A stretch of DNA of 64,000 bases, taken from the NCBI RefSeq assembly GCF_000315625.1, contig NW_005434659.1:619591-683590 (forward strand), in the 5' to 3' direction. The notes under the pieces were generated by a model. The model made no database searches, was not told the DNA's origin, and saw only the letters and a list, made by a program, of their open reading frames with translations. The stretch comes from Guillardia theta CCMP2712 (lineage: Eukaryota; Cryptophyceae; Pyrenomonadales; Geminigeraceae). The translations under genes were made by a program, and so were the position numbers. Below are positions 13,001 through 21,939 of this stretch, piece by piece. Position 1 is the stretch's first letter. Every line of letters begins with the position of its first letter.

Positions 13001-14264
13001 CACCGACTGGTTCACCACCAAGTGGCCGGACCAGCAGAACCTGTCGACGCTACGTCAGGTGATGATCATCTACTACGGGCGGTGAGGCTCTCTTGCTCTG
13101 CCGCTTTAGCTGACTCCTCACCCTCTCGTCTAGAACGTCAACGCAGGGGCAGCCTTTCTTCCAGCGGCTCTCTGACTCCGCTGCGATCGCTACCTGGCTC
13201 GCAACGGTCTTCTCGACGATCGCGGTGCTGGTTGGGGTTCTAGATATCTACAGATGCTCGAGGGCTTACCTGCGAGCTGCACGGCTTAACGCCTTCCCGG
13301 CTCCGAAGAAGAAGATTCGAGCGACAGCTGCCAGCTCATACATCGGGTCGCAAGCTGTGCTCGCGCTGTTCGGCTGGTTCTTTTCCTTCTTGTTCTGGTT
13401 CACCGTCATCTTCGCTCTCTCCTGGGTGAGTCCATTCCTCGAGGCGCCAGGCGCTGAGCCCAGCGGTCGCAGGCCCCCATCAGCAAGTACCTCACTCCCG
13501 CATGGCTGCCCTTCTTCATCCTCAGCTGCGTCTTCCTCCTCCTCTACCTCATCTTTGTGCGTATCCGCATGTTCAGGAATCCAGGTGCTGCCGTGGTAGC
13601 TGTCAGGCCGACGCTCACTCACTTGCCTAGGGATAATCATCGAGAGCCGGTCACAGTTCGCTTTCTCCGAGACGATCTTGCTTCTTCTCAACCTCGCCAT
13701 TGGCTCTGTCTTGTCTGTTCCACGGTTTTTGTTCAGCACCGTGGGGACGATCTACTCCTGGTTTCTGCTGCATCGAGGAGTCGGGCAGAACAGCCTGCTC
13801 AAGCTTGGAAGTGAAGAGTTTGAGGTGGGTTGACGACCAAGGGAAGGAGCTACAACCAGGGAGCTGATGTTACTTTCAGGCTGCCGTCTACGTCCATCAC
13901 GTGCATAACAACGCCTTGCTGCGCTGCATAGTAGAAAGACTCCATGTCGAGGTCAGCCTTGGCGACTTCCCTCCGTCAGCTCCACCTCACACGTTCGCAG
14001 CTACGAAATCGCCGGACTATCCTGCAGATTCCTTCCAACAACATCGAGCCGGAGCCTCTCAAGAGGCAGTGGGTGGAGCTACAGGTGTGATCCATCCGGT
14101 TTCACATCAAAACCTCAGCTTGCTTCCAACAGGCGAAGAGGAGGAGGCAGCGAGCGCTCGTCAAGCTCCTCGTCATGGTTCAAGCCATTGCACATGCCGA
14201 TCAGATTGACTTGACACGCTCGCGGAAGCACAAGATGGATGCGATGAGTCATCCGCAGCATTGA
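7036..14264 (+). CDS. Giant beta-sandwich ectodomain protein with C-terminal 8-TM module (weakly STRA6-like)
   Basis: Twelve exons: 7036-7096, 7152-7263, 7320-7456, 7509-7697, 7745-11773, 11821-13081, 13134-13425, 13473-13584, 13631-13824, 13880-13951, 14001-14084 and 14133-14264. All join in phase and give 2224 aa. ATG 7036 was chosen because the first exon supplies a short cytosolic head before a signal anchor (FGVLTIVLFPVILLNVLVDV). About 1600 aa of N-glycosylation-rich beta-sandwich repeats follow, several with a D-x-x-G-x-A/C-x-F pattern (SDTDGTCHF, SDSNGLAVL). The C-terminal ~500 aa hold about eight hydrophobic helices, such as YMLGTMLTGLMCIILF, LWMVVATGLMMFLFYV and QAVLALFGWFFSFLFWF. 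The tail is soluble, with NNALLRCIVERL and a basic KRRRQRALVKLL. Helix number, the N-x-A-L-L-R element and the basic tail recall the STRA6 retinol-transporter family. That assignment is tentative; a receptor or channel of an undescribed class is equally possible. Confidence 0.8.
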
Positions 14265-14666
14265 GAGCGTACATGTGAGCTTGTAAGATCATGTGAAGGT
14301 CAAACACGAGCACCTCTAGGCACGCTAGCCTTCCACTGCCCCCTTCCCTACTCGTCAACTCTCCCCTCCCTCGCTCCCTCCCTCCCTCCCGCCCCCTGGA
14401 TTGCTCGAAGGTGATGGGTCTTTCCACGCCATTCTCTTCTCTTCGAGGAGCACGCTTCTCCGAGTATACCATCATTCTTGTCTGGCTTATGATGTGCAAG
14501 CTGTCAAAGAAGCTAACATTTGACACGTTTAGTACCCAACGCATGAGTCTGCTTAGTGTGAGGGAGGGAAGATGGAGCAGGGGAGGCACTAGCATGAGTG
14601 CTCGAATGGTGCAGTCAACGTCTGACGCTCTTCCGATCTTCATGATCGCTTCGGGCAACAACCCCT
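14265..14666. other. Intergenic stretch, no gene seen
   Basis: This is the 3' flank of the giant receptor gene, with CCCTCC-type pyrimidine runs at 14340-14400. Open frames here are short and lack splice support. A 16-base match to a sequencing adapter end lies at 14624-14639 (see findings). Confidence 0.5.
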
Positions 14667-15003
14667 TCAAGGAAGAACCATAGGCATTCCCTGCATGCTC
14701 TTTCAGCTCGCAACTTCAGTAAAGTCACTCACAGTGGATGAGCCCACGATGAGAGGCTTGCCGCCGTCTTGGGTTGGATGGAGGCCATAGCTGGCACGAT
14801 ATCAGAGTTCGAGGGCACGCACGAGTACAAAACCTGTCGTAAGGTCCAAAGCCTGGCTGCCAGTCGGGGACTCCAACATTGAGGTTGCCAATCGCAGGTC
14901 CATAGGGTCCAACCTGTTTGAAAATGGTGACATCAAACCGAAGGGGGTGGTGGACGCGAACCTGCTGATTCAGGGATTGTAGCTTCTGAATGTCTGCGAA
15001 CAT
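14667..15003 (-). CDS. Fragment of an unidentified protein (C-terminal exons)
   Basis: An acceptor (CTCTAG) precedes ATG 15003, so the start may be internal. The frame encodes VGPYGPAIGNLNVGVPDW and then, after a ~47 bp intron, YGLHPTQDGGKPLIVGSST. A 42 bp intron (14732-14691) leads to a last exon ending at 14667. The phases agree and the composition is protein-like. I do not recognise a family. Exons upstream of 15003 on this strand were not resolved; an open stretch at 15309-15578 (RDMLEVVRKTMFDYVRAIDM) might belong to it. It reads toward the giant receptor gene, so the two converge. Confidence 0.4.
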
Positions 15004-15344
15004 CTAGAGCGGGGAACGTCAGGCTGACGAAGGCAAGACAAGGTCTCTACGGGTTCATTTCATCGCAGCCTTCCATGAATTCTTGCTCCTCCTCACTCAT
15101 CACATTCTTTTCCTGCCTCTATCCTCCTGCCTCCTCCCCCTCGCCATCTCCTCCCCCTTCACCGATCGGTACTCTCTGCCATGCTTCCCCATAATAGAAG
15201 TCCGTTTCAACGTTTCATTTTCCGTTGCATCATACCGTTACAAACCATTTAGGCCATGTTGAGGCGGGTTTGTAGGCGGGTTTGTAGGTACTCGGGATGT
15301 TTGATTGACTATAAAGTCTGTAACAAACAGCGCATAACCTCCAC

Positions 15345-15789
15345 CATGTCGTTTGCTCGGACAAAGTCCACCATGTCAATGGCACGAACATAATCAAACA
15401 TGGTCTTGCGAACGACTTCTAACATGTCCCTTGCGCGATCTCCGTCCTCCGCAAACGTCATCTCGTAGAGACGTTCAACCTTTCCGACAGGTTGATACGA
15501 ACCAAGTCTGCAGCAAGTTTTCGAAACACCATCGAAGCTGTCGTGCGCAAAGACATTGTGATCTCTCTCGAGCCCCAAGATGTTGTGAAAACTCTAGAAT
15601 CCAAGCTCTCTCGCAGGCAGATCTTTGTTCGTACAAAGGAAAAACCGAATCATTCTGTCTGTGCTCCTCGCGTTCGTCTCAGTCTGCCGTACATATCCAT
15701 CTATTCTCACTTTTCACCGGAGCAAGATCATGTCTGCAGGTGAGCCGCCATTGATCATCCCGTTTGCAGCATCTTCTGAGTGCAGAGGA

Positions 15790-15825
<36 letters not shown>

Positions 15826-16100
15826 ACGATGACGATGACGATGTCGACGACGATGTCGACGACCATGAGAATAATGATGATTGGAGCAAGAGAAAGGAGG
15901 CAAGCCTGCGGGCAGAAGATGACTCAGTGAGGGGACATATTGGGAGGAGGGAGTTTGAAAAGCGGATGAGAGGGGAGTAAGGAGTTGGAAGGGGGCAGAG
16001 GCTATCTTCGTACAACATGGTCCACATCAATGCTGTTGTCATCATTGAGAGATTTTTCCGATCATACCGCGTGCGCAAGCGAGGAGGAGAGTTGCTGGTC
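15345..16100 (+). CDS. Possible IQ-motif protein with poly-Ala/poly-Asp tract
   Basis: Several plus-strand pieces look coding, but I could not join them in one consistent set of phases. At 15492-15690 the frame reads NTIEAVVRKDIVISLEPQ and KLSRRQIFVRTKEKP. After a putative ~46 bp intron, a CTG/GAC microsatellite (15788-15850) reads as about 11 Ala followed by Asp-rich sequence and SKRKEASLRAEDDSVRG. At 16020-16080 NAVVIIERFFRSYRVRKRGG fits a calmodulin-binding IQ motif (hydrophobic-x3-RFFRSYRVRKR). The opposite strand of 15309-15578 is also open, so strand choice is uncertain. No function is claimed beyond possible calmodulin binding. Confidence 0.3.
15788..15822 (+). repeat. (CTG)n trinucleotide microsatellite
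   Basis: About eleven CTG units run directly into GACGAT units. In one plus-strand frame this encodes an Ala run followed by an Asp run. It could be a length-variable coding repeat if the surrounding gene is real. Confidence 0.85.
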
Positions 16101-16753
16101 CTGCCTTCACCATACTCTGAGACTTCAACTCTTCTCCCTCACTGCCGCTCTCTTCTGTTTAGCTTTGCTCTCGTGCTCCCTCCGTCCTTTTCCTTGCTCC
16201 TGTTCTCATCCTTGTTTGCCTTCTTTCCATTTGGACTCTCCTTTCACTCCTTTGATGCAATTTAGGTTTCGAAACCATCGCAAGCATTGGGGGTATGTTC
16301 GGCCAGATTCAATGGCATTGAAAGAAGACACGCCTCAAGCGGTTGAAAAATGGGCTTGTTGTCCTCTGCCTGCTCTACTTCATCCCACCGCAGTTGCTCG
16401 CTGCTGGTTGTTGACTTCAAGAGCCTGGCCTCTCCTCCTGCAAAACCTTCGGGCCGAAGATCCATGTGCCTTCGTCGTCGAGATACCAGACCAACGTGTT
16501 GATACTTGCCTCTTCCTCCTCTGTCATTCTCGTTGAGGTGCAAAAGAGTCGGCGAGGGAGGAGAGAGGAGAGGAGCATCGGTGGGTGTTGGTGACAAATC
16601 CGGAGTCTCTCATTTCTACATTCAAGTGATTCCTTCACCTTCTTCTCTACAGTAAGGCGTTAACAACAAGCACTGAACAGCGACTTGCAACAAGCCCGCA
16701 TCAGGCTCTGACAGGAAAGTCACAATTGCAAGGACACAATCGGACTCAGAGAC

Positions 16754-17520
16754 TCACCTAGTAAGCGATCGGTGAAGAAGATCCAGTACGAGGCCCATCT
16801 TGACATTCAACGCAGATAGGTCCTGCTTCAAGCCATCGAGCTGCTCATCGACCTGAGTGAATCTCGCGTCGACTTCCTCCTTCAGATCCTGCACAGCACC
16901 AAAAACATTCCTGTACGACGTGTAAATAAAAAAAACGGTATGCTTTCAGGCTCCACCATCGATGTCAAATTGAACTCAGACACGAGAGAAAAGAACTTGC
17001 TTAAACACCAACTGACCATCTTAAAGTCCTCTCTGTTGCCATTCATCAACAACCCCATCGCTGCAATCTTCGTGTCTTCGCCAATCATGTCATCCTTCAA
17101 TACATTCTACAGCCGATTGACCTGGATCAGCTTTTCAAAGATTTTGCCTGGCGCCTTTGTGATTTCAAAGCAGACGTATTCCCCCTGCATAATTTCAAAG
17201 TTCTCCTACGAGGCGCCCTCCTCATCGGGTTTGTTGACCACGTCCTTGAACATTGTTTCAAGATCAGTGACCCCATCAAAGGTCACGCACATGTTGGCTT
17301 GATACTTTGATATAGATCTCCAAAAAGAGTGTTGGAGACCTGTCACCTCTTTGCTGTTGTAGCTACCATGATTCAGTCGACTGATTTTGGCCGCATTCTT
17401 TCTTATGAGCCTACGTTTGGTGTCGTCATCCGGTTTGAGATCCTCCCATCGTTTGATATCCTCCCGTCGTGTAAAGTCTTGACTTGCACACCTGAAGATA
17501 AAGCTTTCGTAAGGTTTCAT
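16754..17520 (-). pseudogene. Decayed single-exon gene with coiled-coil C-terminus
   Basis: One minus-strand frame (codon phase of 17208) is protein-like over about 600 bp: FIFRCASQDFTRREDIKRWE, KYQANMCVTFDGVTDLETMF, NFEIMQGEYVCFEITKAPGK, IAAMGLLMNGNREDFKM. It is broken by two in-frame TAG codons at 17208-17206 and 17109-17107. Near 16925 the frame shifts once (...FLFT then YRNVFGAVQDLKEEVDARFT). It then continues as a heptad-rich coiled coil (QVDEQLDGLKQDLSALNVKM) to a stop at 16754. No splice sites remove the stops neatly. The family is unrecognised. Continuity across three lesions and the lack of introns suggest a dead copy of a multigene family, perhaps retroposed. Confidence 0.55.
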
Positions 17521-18576
17521 CAGCGGGAGGTCGGCAGGAGATTTGAAGCACCTTGCCGCCCTGCATCCTCAGCAACCTTCGGGGCAAGCAGAGCATGTGG
17601 TTGCACCTCTGCGGCAAGCTCTGCCTGCGATAGCATGCAGAGAAAGGTACAAGGTAGCCGTGCACCTGATACAGCGAGAGGAGGTGCAGCAGCAGGAAGG
17701 AGAGCGCTCAGCTGCATTAATACGCTGAGGGGTACCAGGTGGGGTACCCCACCCCATCACCTTCACCCCTCCTTATGATGCAACAATAGACCCGTGGAGA
17801 GGGGTGGAGGGGACCCCTTCCGTATTTCTCGGTGCTTCTCTCATTTAAATCTATTTTACATATAAAACTATTTTTGCAGTAGAGCGGTGTATCAATATGC
17901 GACACAGGACAAACGACGTAGGCGGGAGGGAGGGAGGGAGGGAGGGAAGGGGGGGGCGGGTAGAGGACGGGATGTAGACGAGACAGATGGAGGAGAGGCA
18001 AATATGAGAGTTGCAACATGAGGATCTCTGAGCTAGCTCAACTGACAAGAGTATCGGGAATTAGCGAATGGATAGATTTAAAGCAGCTCTTGTAGAAGAT
18101 GCGAAGTAAAGCCTGAGATGAGACGAGATGTGTACGAGAGCTGATATGAGGGATGATGAGTGAGAATTTCTAGTCCAAGTGGTGCCTTGGCATCTCATAC
18201 ATATCAGACTGATCGATTCTCGATGTGACTGCTTCCTGAGGCCATGTTTGCCAGGAGTAACAAACCTCGCCAACGTGTTATCAGCAAATATCTAAAACAA
18301 TATCTCAGCGGATTTCTCTTCTTACAACGAATGCGTTCATTTTCACTCCACAGCGCCTTGCTATGGCTTGCAATCATGCCGCTAGCGTTGTCGTTAATAA
18401 GTCATCCTATTCATCTCATGCAAAGAAACAAGATGAGCGGTACGGATTTGCAGCGATGGTCCTCTTCTTCTCCCGATCTCCTCCTTCGTAAGTCTCATCG
18501 TCAGTCCTCGGTGGGCTTGCTCTTCCTCTACTCTAGCTTGCGATGATGTCGATGACAGAAATCAAGTACATCCTCC
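17521..18576. other. Intergenic / 5' flank of kinase gene
   Basis: This stretch holds palindromic GGGTACC/GGGGTACCCC sequence near 17730-17755 and a GGGA run at 17924-17955 (mirrored as CCCT on the other strand). Upstream of the kinase start, CTTC|GTAAGTCTC at 18487 and GATGACAG| at 18557 make a plausible 5' UTR intron. No convincing coding region was seen. Confidence 0.4.
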
Positions 18577-20583
18577 ATGGAATCGGAGGGAAGGCGAAAG
18601 CCTGAAATCAGTGAGGATCAGAGCCTGAGGAGCATCTACAGAAAGAATGTTGCTCCTCATCCCACAGGGACCGTCACAAACAAGGCGATGGAGAGATCAG
18701 GCCATATGCTGCGCCGTCCTCCTGCCTCTCGTCGCCTCTTCCAGAGGTTCGTCACTTTCGCCATGTCAAGGTTCCCCATGTGCGCGTTTGACCGTCGCTG
18801 ACGTGCTTGTTCTTACAGGTTCCCCACCTCTGTGGTCCAAGGTGAGCAGGAGGAGGAGGAGGAGGAGGAGGAGGAGGAGGAGGAGGAGAGAGTGTGGTCG
18901 TGCGCTGACTGGCGACAGGGATCGGCTTCCAATCTCTGTCCAAGGATCTTTTCGATCGTTTCTTCTCCGGGAGCTTCGGGCCTGAAGACATCTCCAGGGA
19001 CCTGGTAGACACGCAGGAGGTGACGGAGAGGAAGCAAGAGGGAGTTGAGTGGATCAACGAGTTCGAGGTGGTAAAAGACCTGGGGATGGGGTCGTTCGGT
19101 ACCGTCAAGCTGGTCAGAGATTCCAAGAGCGGAGATCTCTACGCGATGAAGGTGTTTGACAAGGAGAAGCTTCGGAACAAGTGGATCGGGGCGACCAATA
19201 TGTTGGAGGATGTTGAGAAAGAGATCAAAATCCTGAAGCTCATGGACCATCCGAATTGCATCAAATTGTACGAAGTCCTAGACAACCCTGAAAATGAGAA
19301 ACTTTTTCTCCGGCTAGAGTACTGCGAAGGAGGACAGTCAATGCTCTTCGACGCACCTGTATGTCATTTATTCTTGTGCTTGCCTTGCTTGTATGACCTG
19401 TGTTTGTATCATCGAGCTTTTGTTTGTACTGGCTTGCGGAGCTTACGTTTTTGATCAGCTCATCTCCAGAATGAACACATGGTTCAGCACAGCTCCTTTC
19501 TCGATGGATCAAATCAGCGTAGAGCCGCTCTCAGAGGACACAGCACGCAGATACTTCATTGACCTACTGGATGGTGAGGAGGAGGAGATCCTTAGAAGAA
19601 GTGTGTTGGGAAAGGAGGTTTCAGATATGAAGAAAGTTGAGGTTGAGGTCGAAAGATGCGAGAGAGACTGAAATGCTTTCAGGACTCGAGTACATGCATG
19701 ACAACAACATAATCCATCGTGATATCAAGCCGGAGAACCTTCTTCTCACCAAGGACGGGAAGGTGACAACCTTGCATCCCCTGCCTTCTTGCATTCTCCC
19801 TGTCCTCTTTCTGCCTTGCCGCCTTTTCCCCGTTTGGCAGCATCCGTGACCTTGTTGTTGCTCCCTAGGTCAAGCTTGCGGACTTTGGCACCGGCCAAGT
19901 TCTTTCTGAAGGAGAAGACACCATCGCCTTCTCCCCTGGTGACCCTCCAGCCCTCTAGCCCTCCCGCTCCTCTTGATCTGAGCTCCTTCCAGGGACCCCG
20001 GCCTTCCTTGCACCTGAGGCCTGTAGGAAAGGACAATACAGCGGGCGAGCAGCAGACATTTGGGCGGCAGGGGTACGGCAGGAGGAGGAAGGAGAAGAAG
20101 AGGGAAGGAGAAAATGAAGGAGAAGAGAAGGGGGAGGGGCTGAACAGGGAGGGAGAGAGGGAGGGAGAGAAGACGAGGAGACGGCTGAGCAGTTCGTGCA
20201 GGTTACACTCTACACGTTCCTTCACGGTCGCTCTCCTTTCATCTGTGCGAATCCGCTGCAAATCTACAAGGTGAGGAGAAGTTGCTCTCCGACTTGTGAC
20301 GTGCGTCAGATGATCCGCGAAGAGCCCATCGGCTTCTCCTCTCACCTCTCGCCTGATTGCCGTGATCTCCTCAGAAGGCTGCTGGACAAAGTAGGAGGCG
20401 GAGGAGAGGAGAGGAGAAGGGAAGGGAAGGGAGAGAGAGAGGGAGTGAGGGGAGCAGTTGAAGCTCAAGGCAGGAGGGAGCTTACGTGTCATTGGCTCAC
20501 GAGGTGTGCAGGACTTCCGACGGCGAATCAAGATGAAGGAGATCCGAGAACATCCTTGGATCTTGCAAGGGAGTGCGGAGTGA
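18577..20583 (+). CDS. Ser/Thr protein kinase, CaMKK/LKB1-like
   Basis: Ten exons: 18577-18746, 18819-18841, 18919-19358, 19459-19573, 19683-19762, 19869-19938, 19993-20072, 20202-20270, 20310-20390 and 20512-20583. They give 399 aa with every phase consistent. After a ~110 aa N-terminus the kinase domain is complete: Gly-loop GMGSFGTV, catalytic Lys in [40 protein letters not shown] in LADFGTG, and APE in [16 protein letters not shown] and a C-lobe ending in REHPWI follow. The MDHPN...YEVLD segment and the activation loop leading to GTPAFLAPE fit CaMKK, LKB1 and plant SnRK1-activating kinases, which phosphorylate AMPK/SnRK1-type kinases. An insert before [11 protein letters not shown] is longer than usual. 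No calmodulin-binding site was identified. The activity is expected from intact motifs; the upstream kinase role is inference. Confidence 0.9.
18848..18890 (+). repeat. (AGG)n microsatellite in kinase intron 2
   Basis: About thirteen AGG units lie inside the intron at 18842-18918, directly after the 23 nt exon. Length change here would not alter the protein. Confidence 0.85.
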
Positions 20584-21025
20584 AGACGATGTCACTTGCA
20601 GGGATGGCACCAGACTTTCACTCCTCTTCCTCCTCTCCCCTCCCTCCCTCCGTGAACCGTCGGTATAGCTGCTGGTGGATTCCTCGCACCCTTGCCTGCC
20701 ACCGTCACGCCTCAGCTCAGCAGCCTTGCTCCCCTCCTCGCGGTTGTCACCGTCGTCCAGGACGCCATGTACAGGCGCTGTTGTCGCAGAATCTCCTCCT
20801 GCTGGGATCGGTTGTCCAGCAGTAACCTAGTCAACTTTCAGCTCCTTGGCTCTTCTCCTCCCTCCCTCCCTCCCTCCCTCCCTCCCTCATCCTCTCCTTG
20901 CTCTGTGCTCTTAAAGATTTTCCTCCTCCTCTTCTGTTCTGCATACCCGATGTGATCCCCCTTGTTGTTTTCTCCTCCTTTGCCCTCCTTCTTCGATGTC
21001 CCTCCCATCATTCTTCCAATCCCTC
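20584..21025. other. Convergent 3' spacer between kinase and TPR-glycosyltransferase genes
   Basis: Both neighbouring genes end here. The stretch is pyrimidine-rich, with a CCCT run at 20858-20888. No gene was seen. Confidence 0.5.
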
Positions 21026-21895
21026 TCATCTCTGATTGCTCCTCCTCTCCCATCTCCTCACTCCTCTCCTCTCCTCTCCTCTCCTCTCCTCTCCTCTCCT
21101 CTCCTCCTCTCTCCTCTCCTCTCCTCTCCTCTCCTCTCCTCTCCTCTCCTCTCCTCTCCTCTCCTCACCTCCTCTCTCCTCTCCTCTCCTCTCCTCTCCT
21201 CTCCTCTCCTCTCCTCTCAACCTCAATTTCGACGGGATCTCCGTGTAGCTAGCGATGGCAACGACTTCTCTCAGCTCCAGGAACGGATGGGAGTTCTCCG
21301 CGAGAATCTAAGAGGCGTCAGGCATGTCCGGACAGGAGGAGGGGGAGGAACCGGCACTTGTGCGAGGAGGGCGAGATGCAGCGAACCAGAGACGGAGAAT
21401 GAATCGCTGCTGGGGCGGCGGAGGAATAGGAGAGCAGCGAACTACAAGGATGAGAGGAGGAGGAGGAGGAGGAAGTAAATCCTTACCTCGGACAGCCTTG
21501 ACAGCAGCGATGAACGATCAAGGAGCTCCCTGCCCCAAGATTGTTTCCTCCTCCCTCCTCCCTCCTCCCTCCTCCCTCCTCCCTCCTCGCTCTCCTCGCC
21601 ATCCTCTACCTCGAACGCTCATTCCATAACGCTCCTTACCTGTGATACTCGACCAGCCCGTGGCAGCTCGACTGGAAGGAATCGGTCAGGGTGTGAAGGG
21701 ACCAGAAGCAAGGCAGATGAAATCCGTATGAAGGGGCCGGGAGACAGAAATATGAACGAGAGAGAGGGAGAGAGAAAGCCGATGATGATGATGATGATAA
21801 TGACGTGATGATGATGATGATGATGATGATGTGATGATGATGATGATGATGATAATGACGTGATGATGATGATGATGATGATGATGATAATGACG

Positions 21896-21939
<44 letters not shown>

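Noticed and set aside
17107-17208. TAG codons read as sense (alternative genetic code)
   Set aside because: All confident genes in the window use TAA, TGA and standard stops without internal TAG, so decay is simpler.
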